From the NCBI GenBank assembly GCA_028822155.1, contig JAPKEJ010000022.1, positions 1 through 36,782 on the forward strand: a DNA stretch of 36,782 nt. Direction: 5' to 3'. Shown piece by piece: positions 1 through 8,641 of the stretch (positions are counted from its first letter, which is position 1; the number at the start of each line of letters is the position of its first letter). This stretch comes from Porticoccaceae bacterium. Its GTDB lineage: Bacteria; Pseudomonadota; Gammaproteobacteria; Pseudomonadales; Porticoccaceae. Below the pieces are notes generated by a model. The model was not told the origin of the DNA, did no database searches, and saw nothing but the letters and a program-made list of their open reading frames with translations. The position numbers were made by a program, and so were the translations under genes.

Positions 1-117
1 AAGGGCTTTAATTATTTTCGCGAGACTATTTCGAGGTACCTAAACCGCAGAGTGCTATCGGCCTTGTTATTCAGTCGGTATACTGTTGGCCGATCGCAAT
101 TAGGAATTTTAAACCTC

Positions 118-669
118 TTGAAATCACTAGTACTCGCACTTAATGCTGTTGAATCATTTACTGAGATTACCGGGCGCCTTATTGCCTGGCTAACGATGGT
201 GATGGTTACATTGGTGGTTCTGGTGGTGGTCACAAGGTATTTCTTGGAGATTGGCTCTATTGCGCTACAAGAGTCGGTTACCTATTTGCACTGTCTGGTC
301 TTTCTGATGGGTTTAGGTTTTACTCTAAAGCATGATGGCCATGTGCGAGTAGATATCTTCTATAGAGGCTTTTCGCCGAAGTCTAAAGCAATGGTTAACC
401 TTGCAGGAGGGCTTCTTTTTTTGGTGCCATTCTGTCTTTTGGTGTTCGTTACTAGCTGGGATTATGTGTTGGCCAGCTGGAAAATTCGTGAAACCTCGGC
501 CGAGAATAACGGCCTACCGTTTATCTATTTATTGAAGACCCTCATGTTACTCATGCCTGTTAGTTTATTGTTGCAAGGTATTGCTGAAATTATTAAAAAT
601 GGCTTAGTGATCATCGGTGTGGACATTTCTGGGACTCAAATAGTTGAAAATAATGAGCCGTTAATCTAA
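118..669 (+). CDS. TRAP transporter small permease subunit (DctQ family)
   Basis: This is the small inner-membrane subunit of a tripartite ATP-independent periplasmic transporter, which works with the DctM-type subunit encoded next to import organic acids. The protein shows four hydrophobic segments and the signature of one DctQ subgroup: GSIALQE followed by LKHDGHVRVDIFY. The reading frame is open to the left edge of the window, so start choice matters. I prefer TTG at 118, which has AGGA 12 bases upstream and gives the usual DctQ N-terminus about 18 residues before the first membrane helix. GTG at 52 is the alternative. The stop overlaps the dctM start (TAATG), so the two are translationally coupled. 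The substrate-binding protein gene is not in the window and may lie upstream; another frame that stops at base 43 could be its end, but I cannot identify it. The family call is firm; the substrate is unknown. Confidence 0.88.
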   Translation: MKSLVLALNAVESFTEITGRLIAWLTMVMVTLVVLVVVTRYFLEIGSIALQESVTYLHCLVFLMGLGFTLKHDGHVRVDIFYRGFSPKSKAMVNLAGGLLFLVPFCLLVFVTSWDYVLASWKIRETSAENNGLPFIYLLKTLMLLMPVSLLLQGIAEIIKNGLVIIGVDISGTQIVENNEPLI

Positions 670-2033
670 TGGCTGACTTTATTCCCTTCTTAATGTTTCT
701 AGCCGCCTGCCTGGTTCTAATGGCTGGTTACCCAGTGGCTTTTTCGTTGGCGGGCACGGCTCTAATTTTTGCCATGGTGGGCACGGTTACTGGCCATTTT
801 GATATGGCATTTTTACAGGCTCTGCCTAATCGTTTGTTTGGCACTATGGAAAATACCACTTTGATTGCGGTACCCCTATTTATCTTAATGGGGGTGATGC
901 TTGAGAAGTCGAGGTTGTCAGAGGATCTGCTGGAGAGTATGGCCGATCTCTTTGGTGAGTTTCGCAGTGGGCTAGGTATTTCGGTAGTGTTGGTGGGGGC
1001 CTTATTAGCGGCCAGCACCGGTATTGTTGGCGCCACAGTGGTCACAATGGGGCTGATGTCTTTACCCACTATGCTCAAGCGAGGCTATTCTCCATCCCAA
1101 GCAACTGGTCTTATTGCCGCCACAGGGACGCTGGGGCAGATTATTCCACCGTCCATTGCATTGGTGTTACTTGGCGATACTCTTTCTAGCGCCTATCAGC
1201 AGGCGCAATTAAATATGGGCATCTTTACACCCAAAACGATCTCTATTGGAGATTTATTTGTGGGTGCTATTATTCCGGGTTTGTTGCTGGTGACATTTTA
1301 TTGTGCTTATTTGGTAATCTTTTCTCGTCCGGTGGTAGATGAAAATAATTCGCAAAGTATTGGTAAGGCTAGCCTATCAAGGGCAATGAAAAATTTGTTG
1401 CCACCGGTATTTTTGATTGTGACTGTATTGGGTTCAATTCTTGCTGGGATCGCTACTCCAACAGAAGCTGCGGGTGTAGGTGCTTTTGGTGCTACAGCAC
1501 TTGCCGCTCTTAAAGGCCAACTGAATTTTACCAAGCTTCGCGAAGTCGCTATTAGTACCACTCAAGTCACTTCTATGGTGTTTTTGATATTGATCGGCGC
1601 CGCCGTATTTTCGTTAGTATTTAGAGGTTTTGGTGGCGAAGAAATCGTAGAGAATTTTTTCACTAATTTGCCCGGCGGATTGTTTGGCGCCACTCTACTG
1701 GTCATGGTGGTTATTTTTCTACTGGGTTTTATTCTTGATTTTATCGAGATTACCTTTGTGGTGGTGCCGATTGTTGGCCCTGTTTTGTTGGCAATGGGCC
1801 TAGACCCTGTTTGGTTGGGGGTGATGATTGCCATCAATCTGCAGACTTCGTTCTTAACACCGCCATTTGGATTTGCGCTGTTTTATTTGCGCGGTGTGGC
1901 GCCAGATACGGTTGAGACCTCTGATATGTATCGTGGCGTGGTGCCCTTCATCATCCTGCAGCTATTCTTAATGTTACTGCTGTCGTTGTGGCCAGCGTTA
2001 GCCACCTGGTTACCTAACTATATTTACAACTAG
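669..2033 (+). CDS. TRAP transporter large permease subunit (DctM family)
   Basis: This is the large transmembrane subunit of the same TRAP system, forming the sodium-driven translocation path. Its 454 residues are almost wholly hydrophobic, with 11-13 predicted helices. Family marks include the N-terminal MAGYPVAFSLAG stretch, the ASTGIVGATVVTMGLMSLP region, the GQIIPPSIALVLLGD loop, and a C-terminal NLQTSFLTPPFGFALFYLRG segment. ATG at 669 overlaps the dctQ stop by one base. The protein is slightly longer than the usual 425-430 residues. Its stop codon lies within an inverted repeat that looks like a transcription terminator and directly abuts the stop of a convergent hydrolase gene. The substrate is not readable from the permease; this subgroup includes transporters for keto acids, mannitol-like and chloroaromatic compounds. 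Confidence 0.93.
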   Translation: MADFIPFLMFLAACLVLMAGYPVAFSLAGTALIFAMVGTVTGHFDMAFLQALPNRLFGTMENTTLIAVPLFILMGVMLEKSRLSEDLLESMADLFGEFRSGLGISVVLVGALLAASTGIVGATVVTMGLMSLPTMLKRGYSPSQATGLIAATGTLGQIIPPSIALVLLGDTLSSAYQQAQLNMGIFTPKTISIGDLFVGAIIPGLLLVTFYCAYLVIFSRPVVDENNSQSIGKASLSRAMKNLLPPVFLIVTVLGSILAGIATPTEAAGVGAFGATALAALKGQLNFTKLREVAISTTQVTSMVFLILIGAAVFSLVFRGFGGEEIVENFFTNLPGGLFGATLLVMVVIFLLGFILDFIEITFVVVPIVGPVLLAMGLDPVWLGVMIAINLQTSFLTPPFGFALFYLRGVAPDTVETSDMYRGVVPFIILQLFLMLLLSLWPALATWLPNYIYN

Positions 2034-2043
2034 TTAGGTTTTT
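2012..2043 (+). terminator. Intrinsic terminator of the TRAP operon, built into the dctM stop
   Basis: A 9-bp perfect inverted repeat, ACCTAACTA (2012-2020) and TAGTTAGGT (2031-2039), encloses a 10-base loop and runs into five T residues at 2039-2043. The stem is AT-rich, so it is weaker than a classical terminator. It includes the last dctM codons and stop, and the first bases of its right arm are also the final codon and stop of the convergent hydrolase. On the minus strand no T-run follows it. Confidence 0.6.
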
Positions 2044-2987
2044 AGGGCGCCAAAGATTTGCGCTCTAAGATCTTCTTTCTCGTTAACTAAATGATGGTTG
2101 CCAGTGGCGATCATAGTCACTGACAGAGCGCTAAACTTTTGATTGAAGGCCTTGAGGTTGTGCACCCAGTCTAAAGTTTTGTCGCTGTCCCCCTGAATAA
2201 GGTTGATAGCAAAGTCGTTTGCCGGAGCACGTTCAAATTCTGATACCCAGTTATTCATTGCGCCCACCCACTTTAGAGGCACCGACCTTGGTTGCAGCGG
2301 ATCACGGGTGCGTAAAAACGTTAGAAAATCACGGTCGTGAGAGCTGGGACGAAAAACGCGCTTAATAGATTTGATAAATAGTCGAGACAAAAAATACATT
2401 CTGCGGCTTTGTTTCCACGCCCATGGTTGCAATAGGGGGGCGAGTAAATTAAGACTACTAAAGGGATACTGCTGGTGATCGGTTTGGTTGATTAGATGTT
2501 TGAGTAGAATGGCCCCGCCCATACTTTGACCAATGCCATGGGTTGGTCCCGGAAAGTGCTCTTTAGTTAGGCTAATAACCTGCTCGAGCTGTGCGACATA
2601 CTGACCGAAGTCATTAATAGAGCCTGGATCACCGCTGGATAATCCATGGCCAATCAAATCAAAGCAGACCACGGTGAGCTGTTGCTGCAAAAGATGCTCA
2701 ATAAGATGGTTGTATAAGCCAACATGGTCCATATAACCATGCACTACTATAGCTGTACCCTGACTGACCCTTGGTTTCCAAGCCATAATGAGGGTTTGTT
2801 GATCAGCTGACTTGCCAGAGATTAATTGCACGTCGTTAGAGGCTGTGGGCAGTTGATAAAAAGTTAGATAGCGAGTTAATTGGGCGCTCGGGTTATTTGG
2901 GATAGAAGCCGCAGCCTCAAAGTCGGGCAACTCGGACCGCAACCAGTCAATATCGGCTTGATTAAGATGTCCGCGGTGATCTTCCAT
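2034..2987 (-). CDS. Alpha/beta hydrolase (serine hydrolase, lysophospholipase/monoglyceride-lipase-like)
   Basis: This is a cytoplasmic serine hydrolase of the alpha/beta fold, close to the S33/monoacylglycerol lipase type that cleaves esters of small lipids. Counting from the upstream TTG at 2999, visible elements are the oxyanion-hole motif HGYMDH (87-92), the nucleophile elbow GQSMG with Ser159, the acid in QGDSDKT (Asp273 likely), and the catalytic His at 302/303 in TGNHHL. No signal peptide is seen. I chose ATG at 2987, with GGA seven bases before it; TTG at 2999 adds four residues. The gene is convergent with the TRAP operon and its stop is adjacent to the dctM stop with no gap. The true substrate cannot be inferred from the sequence. 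Confidence 0.88.
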   Translation of the reverse strand: MEDHRGHLNQADIDWLRSELPDFEAAASIPNNPSAQLTRYLTFYQLPTASNDVQLISGKSADQQTLIMAWKPRVSQGTAIVVHGYMDHVGLYNHLIEHLLQQQLTVVCFDLIGHGLSSGDPGSINDFGQYVAQLEQVISLTKEHFPGPTHGIGQSMGGAILLKHLINQTDHQQYPFSSLNLLAPLLQPWAWKQSRRMYFLSRLFIKSIKRVFRPSSHDRDFLTFLRTRDPLQPRSVPLKWVGAMNNWVSEFERAPANDFAINLIQGDSDKTLDWVHNLKAFNQKFSALSVTMIATGNHHLVNEKEDLRAQIFGALKT

Positions 2988-3118
2988 AGAGAAGTCCAAA
3001 AGTAAGTGCCTTGCGACCCTCTATCTTGTCAGAATATTAACGGAATACAAGCAAGGCGCTGGGCTATAAGTATATAGGCAGGGAGCGCTAGAGAAACAGG
3101 AGAGAAGCCCAGATAACC

Positions 3119-3139
3119 ACCTGCGTTGGCGACGCAGGT
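3119..3139 (-). terminator. Hairpin downstream of exbD, possible terminator
   Basis: An 8-bp perfect stem, ACCTGCGT/ACGCAGGT, closes a 5-base loop about 35 bases beyond the exbD stop on the minus strand. There is no strong T-run after it, so it may be a weak or Rho-assisted terminator, or a transcript-end stabiliser. It lies between exbD and the downstream hydrolase, both on the minus strand. Confidence 0.4.
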
Positions 3140-3171
3140 AGTGTATTTATATCAATGAGAATTTTCTAGAG

Positions 3172-3579
3172 TTATTCGTCTGTTGAAAGAGATATGTCGT
3201 AGACACCCGCTTCGCGAGCTTGATCAGAAATCTCTACAAAAACCTCTGTCTTCGCTTTTGGATGTGAACTAATTACGACTTTGGCTTCTGGCTTCTCGGC
3301 ATGCATCCGTTCGACATTGGCACGTACTGCGCGAATATCGATACGACGGCCTTCAAAAGTCACTTCGTTACTTTCGGAGACGCGGAATACAATATTAGTA
3401 TTTTCAGAATCTGGTGGCGGCTGATCAGAGGTGGGAGGACGGCTAACACCCAAACCTGACTCGTTCACAAATGACGCGGTTACAATAAAGAAAATAAGCA
3501 TAATGAAAACGACATCCAACATTGGCGTCATATCAATTTCATTTTCGTCTTCTGACCTACGTCTTTTTCCTAGAGCCAT
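3172..3579 (-). CDS. exbD: ExbD/TolR-family biopolymer transport protein
   Basis: ExbD is the single-pass inner-membrane partner of ExbB in the proton-driven motor that energises TonB-dependent outer-membrane transport. The 135-residue protein begins with a basic cytoplasmic stretch, then the hallmark EIDMTPMLDVVFIMLIFF with the proton-carrying Asp at residue 22 in the single helix (about 21-37), then a periplasmic domain of about 95 residues. ATG at 3579 has AAGGGA about ten bases upstream. No exbB, tonB or second exbD is adjacent: mutM diverges upstream and a hydrolase lies downstream. The sequence resembles the ExbD that, in marine gammaproteobacteria, normally sits in an exbB-exbD-exbD-tonB operon, so this copy must find its ExbB elsewhere. 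Confidence 0.93.
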   Translation of the reverse strand: MALGKRRRSEDENEIDMTPMLDVVFIMLIFFIVTASFVNESGLGVSRPPTSDQPPPDSENTNIVFRVSESNEVTFEGRRIDIRAVRANVERMHAEKPEAKVVISSHPKAKTEVFVEISDQAREAGVYDISLSTDE

Positions 3580-3695
3580 GCGCAGTTATTCCCTTTTAGA
3601 AGCTTTTTTACAACAGAAGTCGGCATTTTACTGATTTTTCTGCAAAATACTAGTTCCCTAAACTAACTTTAGAAACATAATATATACTATTATGA

Positions 3696-3724
3696 TTGGT
3701 AAAAGACGACTAAGAGCGCATTAT
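3696..3724 (+). promoter_or_regulatory. Possible sigma-70 promoter of mutM
   Basis: TTGGTA (3696-3701) and CATTAT (3719-3724) are 17 bases apart, each matching consensus at four of six positions, about 40 bases before the mutM start. The region is AT-rich and other weak boxes exist (for example TATACT near 3683), so this is only a candidate. Confidence 0.3.
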
Positions 3725-3764
3725 TTTTACTAACCCCCGACAGAATTAAATCTAGAGTTATCCG

Positions 3765-4571
3765 ATGCCTGAATTACCCGAAGTTGAAACTACTCTTAAA
3801 GGCATAGAGCCTTTCATAAAAGAACAAAAAATAACTCGGTTAATCGTTCGTCAGGGCTCTTTACGATGGCCCGTAACTGAAGAAATAGACGTAATCGTTG
3901 AGGGGCAGACGGTCATAGACGTAACTCGGCGGGCTAAATATCTGATCATACAATTAGAGCGTGGATCGATGCTGGTGCACCTTGGCATGAGTGGTAGTTT
4001 AAGAGTTGTTTGTACCGACACTGAGTGGCGTAAGCACGACCACATAGAATTACAGTTAGTTAATGGCGCCTGTCTGCGCTATCACGATCCGCGACGCTTT
4101 GGATCTTGGCTTTGGTGTTTGAATGATCATCCGCAGCTGGCTCATCTCGGCCCAGAGCCTCTCTCAAATGATTTCGATGGTGGGTTGCTTTGGCACAAAG
4201 CAAAAGGGCGCAAGGTAGCCGTTAAACCTTTTATCATGGACAATAAAATCGTCGTTGGGGTGGGTAATATTTATGCCTCTGAGGCACTTTTCCGCAGTGG
4301 AATTCGGCCAGATAGGCCAGCAGGAAAAATTTCCAAGCAGCGTTATGAGGCGTTGGGTGGCCACATAAAGGATGTACTAAAGGCTGCCATAGAGCAGGGC
4401 GGGACAACGTTACGAGATTTTGTTAATAGCAAGGGTGAACCAGGGTATTTTCAGCAAACACTGGCGGTATACGGACGCGGGGGCAAAAGCTGTGTGACCT
4501 GTGCTGGAGTGCTAAGAGACATTCGGCTTGGGCAGCGCAGTTCGGTGTTTTGCCCGCAGTGTCAGCGTTAA
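3765..4571 (+). CDS. mutM: Formamidopyrimidine-DNA glycosylase (Fpg/MutM)
   Basis: This base-excision repair enzyme removes 8-oxoguanine and formamidopyrimidines and cleaves the abasic site by beta,delta-elimination. The N-terminus MPELPEVET carries the catalytic Pro2 and Glu3. Lys58 (RRAKYL) matches the conserved phosphate-contacting lysine, and the void-filling residues are Met75 (LGMSGSLR) and Arg111/Phe112 (DPRRFGSW). The helix-two-turn-helix region has GVGNIYASEALF. The C-terminal zinc finger has Cys243, Cys246, Cys263 and Cys266. The length of 268 residues is normal (E. coli 269). The N-terminal proline requirement fixes the start. It is convergent with coaD, a pairing seen in many gammaproteobacteria, with only 21 bases between the stops. 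Confidence 0.98.
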   Translation: MPELPEVETTLKGIEPFIKEQKITRLIVRQGSLRWPVTEEIDVIVEGQTVIDVTRRAKYLIIQLERGSMLVHLGMSGSLRVVCTDTEWRKHDHIELQLVNGACLRYHDPRRFGSWLWCLNDHPQLAHLGPEPLSNDFDGGLLWHKAKGRKVAVKPFIMDNKIVVGVGNIYASEALFRSGIRPDRPAGKISKQRYEALGGHIKDVLKAAIEQGGTTLRDFVNSKGEPGYFQQTLAVYGRGGKSCVTCAGVLRDIRLGQRSSVFCPQCQR

Positions 4572-4592
4572 TGCCCGAAGGGCTTTAGGTTA

Positions 4593-5108
<516 letters not shown>

Positions 5109-5117
5109 TTACTCAAT

Positions 5118-5717
5118 TTAGTTGCTAGGCTCAATGCGAGTAAACAAACAGTATCGTACCTGCCCTGCACGCTTGTCCTGTACTTGTTGCCAATTTAATG
5201 GGGGCACAAACGTATTGTCAGCTAAGTATAGCTCACAGTAAATAGATGCATTGGCGGCTAACCACCCATTTTGCTCTAGTAAAGAGCAGCTTTGGTTGAG
5301 TATTCCAGCCTCAAAAGGCGGGTCTATAAATACTATGTCGAACGCTTGTCCTGGCGATGGCTTAGCTAAAAAACTAAGGCTGTTAGCATTAATAATGTTG
5401 ATATCTGCTGACAATGCCATTTTCGTGGACTTTAGCTTTTTAGCCGCAGCCGGATGGTTCTCTAAGGACGTGCAGTGAGCGGCTCCTCGGGACAGGGCTT
5501 CAAACCCAAGCACACCGGAGCCAGCAAAAAGGTCTAGGCAGCGGGCTCCTGAGATGTTGGCGGCCAGCCAATTAAAAAGTGTTTCTCGAATACGATCACC
5601 AGTGGGGCGCAAACCGGGAACCTCGGCAAATAAAATCTTGCGACTACGCCAAGTGCCGCCAATAATTCTGACACTATGACTCTCTTTTGATATAGCCTTT
5701 AGTTTTTTTATCGGCAA
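5118..5717 (-). CDS. rsmD: 16S rRNA (guanine966-N2)-methyltransferase
   Basis: RsmD methylates G966 of 16S rRNA using S-adenosylmethionine. It shows the N-terminal RIIGGTWRSRKI, GLRPTGDRIRETLFNWL, the SAM-binding DLFAGSG (62-68) and the catalytic DPPF (132-135), all diagnostic for the family; 199 residues is normal. The start is a TTG at 5717: it has GGAG seven bases upstream, and the nearby ATG at 5730 is in a different frame and hits a stop early. The gene precedes coaD on the same strand and diverges from ftsY across an 82-base gap that must hold both promoters. Confidence 0.96.
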   Translation of the reverse strand: MPIKKLKAISKESHSVRIIGGTWRSRKILFAEVPGLRPTGDRIRETLFNWLAANISGARCLDLFAGSGVLGFEALSRGAAHCTSLENHPAAAKKLKSTKMALSADINIINANSLSFLAKPSPGQAFDIVFIDPPFEAGILNQSCSLLEQNGWLAANASIYCELYLADNTFVPPLNWQQVQDKRAGQVRYCLFTRIEPSN

Positions 5718-5799
5718 TTTGGCACTCCATTTGCACTACTTTTTTCACTGTAAATGGTAGGATACACCAAATCCCACGAACCGAAGTATATCGATTAAA

Positions 5800-6846
5800 A
5801 TGGATTCAAAATCAACCGACAGTGGCGGCGAGAAGGCACCTAAACGATCTTTTCTTGATCGCTTTAAGCGCAGCCAGCCCAGCCCTGAAGAATCTGCCCA
5901 AGGTCTTGCAGAAACTCAGGTGCCCACGCCCAAGCCAAATCTAGCACAACGCATGCGCAAAGCCTTGTCTAGAACGGGTGAAGGCATTGGCAGTATCTTC
6001 CTTGGCAATAAAGTTATCGACGATGAATTGTTTGAAGAGCTTGAAACCTCTTTGCTAATAGCTGATGTAGGTATTGAAACGACGGCCAAAATTATTGCTG
6101 ACCTAACAGCGCAGTGTGACCGTCAATCGCTTAAAGATGGTGCAGCATTAAAGACTGCGTTAGAAAAAATATTAATAGATAAATTAAGCATCAGTGAAAA
6201 AGCTATAGATTTCGAGAATCACGGCAAGCCCTTTGTTTTATTCGTGGTTGGAGTGAATGGCGTTGGTAAAACCACGACGATTGGAAAGCTTGCTAAGCAA
6301 ATGAAGAGTCAAGGCCGGTTAGTGATGCTGGCGGCAGGGGACACTTTTAGGGCGGCAGCAGTAGAGCAGTTGCAAGTTTGGGGGGAGCGTAATCAGATAC
6401 CGGTTGTTGCTCAGCATACTGGGGCAGACAGTGCGTCAGTTATTTTTGATGCTATCCAAGCCGCTAAATCAAGGGATGTCGATGTCATTATTGCGGACAC
6501 TGCAGGCCGCCTACATAATAAAAGTAACTTAATGGAAGAGCTGAAAAAGGTGAAGCGGGTAGCCGGCAAGTTGGACGAGACAGCACCCCATGAGATTCTG
6601 CTAGTACTTGATGCTGGCACTGGCCAAAATGCGTTGGTACAGATGGCCGAATTCCATCAGGTGGTAGGTGTTACGGGGCTAGCCCTTACTAAGCTTGATG
6701 GCACCGCCAAGGGAGGTATTGTTTTTGCGTTGGCAGATAAATTTTCGGTACCGATTCGTTACATCGGTGTGGGCGAGGGACAGGATGATTTGCAACCTTT
6801 TGTCGCGAAAGATTTCGTTCAAGCATTGTTAAATACTGAGGCTTAA
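5800..6846 (+). CDS. ftsY: Signal recognition particle receptor FtsY
   Basis: FtsY is the membrane-associated GTPase that receives ribosome-nascent-chain-SRP complexes and hands them to the Sec translocon. The NG domain is complete: P-loop [10 protein letters not shown] (151-160), [11 protein letters not shown] (181-191), DTAGR (233-237), [10 protein letters not shown] (297-306) and the closing [12 protein letters not shown]. The amino-terminal A domain before the N domain is only about 45-55 residues and not strongly acidic, much shorter than the roughly 200 residues of E. coli; total length is 348. It starts the ftsY-ftsE-ftsX unit, with ftsE 11 bases downstream. Confidence 0.98.
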   Translation: MDSKSTDSGGEKAPKRSFLDRFKRSQPSPEESAQGLAETQVPTPKPNLAQRMRKALSRTGEGIGSIFLGNKVIDDELFEELETSLLIADVGIETTAKIIADLTAQCDRQSLKDGAALKTALEKILIDKLSISEKAIDFENHGKPFVLFVVGVNGVGKTTTIGKLAKQMKSQGRLVMLAAGDTFRAAAVEQLQVWGERNQIPVVAQHTGADSASVIFDAIQAAKSRDVDVIIADTAGRLHNKSNLMEELKKVKRVAGKLDETAPHEILLVLDAGTGQNALVQMAEFHQVVGVTGLALTKLDGTAKGGIVFALADKFSVPIRYIGVGEGQDDLQPFVAKDFVQALLNTEA

Positions 6847-6857
6847 CGGGTATAGCT

Positions 6858-7535
6858 ATGATTCGCTTTGATAATTTGAGTAAACGTTATCCGGGAGGAT
6901 TGGAGGCCTTGAGTAATGTTAGTTTTGAGCTAGAGAAGGGCGAAATGGCCTTTCTTACCGGTCCCTCAGGCGCAGGAAAAAGTACTCTTCTCAAATTATT
7001 GATGCTCATGGAAAGGCCCACTTCTGGAACATTGTTGATCAATGGTAAAAATTTAAACCGGTTATCCAGATCGGCAATTCCAAACTACCGACGGCAAATA
7101 GGGGTGGTGTTTCAAAATCACCAGCTACTCACCGATCGCACTGTTTTTGATAATGTCGCCCTACCTTTGCAAATCTCAGGATATCCTGCCTCTGAGACGG
7201 GACGTCGTGTGCGGGCTGCTCTTGATGGGGTTGGCCTGCTTGATAAAGAGAATCTCAATCCACTCACTCTGTCTGGAGGCGAACAGCAACGAGTCGGTAT
7301 AGCGAGGGCGGTAGTTCATAAGCCCAAGATATTGTTAGCAGACGAGCCCACGGGAAATTTAGATCCCAAATTGTCTGCCGAAATTATGGCTATGTTCAGA
7401 CGGTTTCAAAGTGTCGGCGTTACCGTGTTGATTGCTACCCATGACATTAATTTGATCAACACCATGGATGAAAGAATCATGTACTTAGAAAACGGCATGA
7501 TAACGGACGATGGTGTGCGCCATGGCCATCACTGA
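6858..7535 (+). CDS. ftsE: Cell division ATP-binding protein FtsE
   Basis: FtsE is the cytoplasmic ATPase of the FtsEX complex, which activates periplasmic peptidoglycan hydrolases at the septum through the EnvC/amidase pathway. It has Walker A GPSGAGKST (35-43), a Q-loop at VVFQNHQLL, ABC signature LSGGEQQ (138-144), Walker B ILLADEP (158-164) and the switch His in ATHD. At 225 residues it is full length. ATG at 6858 follows the ftsY stop by 11 bases, and the 3' end overlaps the start of ftsX, so the three genes form one operon. Confidence 0.98.
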   Translation: MIRFDNLSKRYPGGLEALSNVSFELEKGEMAFLTGPSGAGKSTLLKLLMLMERPTSGTLLINGKNLNRLSRSAIPNYRRQIGVVFQNHQLLTDRTVFDNVALPLQISGYPASETGRRVRAALDGVGLLDKENLNPLTLSGGEQQRVGIARAVVHKPKILLADEPTGNLDPKLSAEIMAMFRRFQSVGVTVLIATHDINLINTMDERIMYLENGMITDDGVRHGHH

Positions 7536-8517
7536 GAAAACTAATAGAGAAACACCACCGCGCGGCGCGACGGGACAAAAATTTCGTCTTGCAGACCGTT
7601 GGCGAGGGTATCGTGCACATCATCGGGCAACGCTGAGTAGTAGTCTTGGTAAAATGCTCGGTGAGCCCATTCAAACATTGATGACAGTTTTGGTGATCGC
7701 CATAGCGCTAGCCTTACCCTCGGCAATGCTGTTAATGCTTAATAATGTGCAAAAAATAGGGGGAGATCTTGAGTCTTCCTCGCAGATTACCGTATTTGTG
7801 GCAAAACTTGCTGAGAGTAAGGCTGTGGAAGGTCTTGCCCTGCAGTTGGAAGATTTGAAAGGCGTGATTTCGGTAACTTACGTTTCGGCGGAGCAAGCGC
7901 TTGAAGAATTTAAAGCTTTATCTGGGTTTGGCACTGCCCTGAGGTATTTGGACGAAAATCCATTGCCAGCAGTATTTTTGGTGCAGCCATTATTATCGGG
8001 AGAGACTGGTGTAAGCCAGGCTGAAAGCTTAATTACTAGCATTGAAGCGCTAGAGTCTGTCGAGGACGTTCAGGTTGATATGCTCTGGATACAGCGATTA
8101 AATGCGATAACGGAAATTGGAGAAAAAGTAGTACTGGCTATTAGTATTGCTCTTGGAATTGGCGTGTTATTGATTGTTGGTAATACTATTCGCTTGGCCA
8201 TTCAAGGCCGGCAGGAAGAAATCATTGTGGTTAAGTTGGTGGGTGGCACAGATGCTTATGTACGCCGACCTTTTCTTTATACAGGGACACTATTAGGGTT
8301 ATTTGGCGCCGTTATCGCCTCCTTTATGCTTATTGGGTGCTTTATCTGGATTGGCCGCTCGGTAGAGATTTTAGCCAGTCTATATCAGAGTCAATTTGAG
8401 CTTGTAGGGCTTGGTCTGTCTGGGGTTTTGGCACTTTGTGCCATTGGTGCCGTGACCGGTTTGATAGGCGCTTGGATCGCGGTAATGCAACATTTACGTA
8501 AAATAGAGCCAAAATAG
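7510..8517 (+). CDS. ftsX: Cell division protein FtsX (permease-like)
   Basis: FtsX is the four-helix membrane partner of FtsE; its large periplasmic loop recruits and regulates cell-wall hydrolases. After a basic cytoplasmic N-terminus of about 50 residues, helix 1 is near 56-78, followed by an extracytoplasmic domain of about 130 residues, then three C-terminal helices. The conserved RLAIQGRQEEIIVVKLVGG segment after helix 2 is the FtsX coupling region. ATG at 7510 overlaps ftsE by 26 bases; a second ATG at 7522 (MAITEK) overlaps by 14 and is an equally reasonable start, as neither has a clear Shine-Dalgarno sequence. Confidence 0.95.
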   Translation: MVCAMAITEKTNRETPPRGATGQKFRLADRWRGYRAHHRATLSSSLGKMLGEPIQTLMTVLVIAIALALPSAMLLMLNNVQKIGGDLESSSQITVFVAKLAESKAVEGLALQLEDLKGVISVTYVSAEQALEEFKALSGFGTALRYLDENPLPAVFLVQPLLSGETGVSQAESLITSIEALESVEDVQVDMLWIQRLNAITEIGEKVVLAISIALGIGVLLIVGNTIRLAIQGRQEEIIVVKLVGGTDAYVRRPFLYTGTLLGLFGAVIASFMLIGCFIWIGRSVEILASLYQSQFELVGLGLSGVLALCAIGAVTGLIGAWIAVMQHLRKIEPK

Positions 8518-8518
8518 A

Positions 8519-8538
8519 GCCTTTTGCCCTCCAAAGGC
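8519..8538 (+). other. Small hairpin after ftsX
   Basis: GCCTTT and AAAGGC pair across an 8-base loop starting two bases after the ftsX stop. No T-run follows, so this is at best a weak terminator or processing element in the 124-base gap before rpoH. Confidence 0.3.
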
Positions 8539-8641
8539 CTGCTAATAGGCACTTTAGAGGCAATTTAACGGGCTTTTTAGGGCTAGGAACTACTGAACAA
8601 TTAGTGTTATTATTGCCGACCCACGATATTAAGAGGAAATT

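Noticed and set aside
1-43. Frame ending in a stop at base 43 as the end of a TRAP substrate-binding protein gene
   Set aside because: Only 14 codons are visible and they carry no recognisable motif.
4573-4583. GCCC-GAA-GGGC hairpin between mutM and coaD as a terminator
   Set aside because: Only a 4-bp stem and no clear T-run; likely chance.
8586-8592. GGAACTA upstream of rpoH, resembling a sigma-E -35 box
   Set aside because: No sigma-E -10 element at the right distance; E. coli rpoH has a sigma-E promoter, but that alone is not evidence here.
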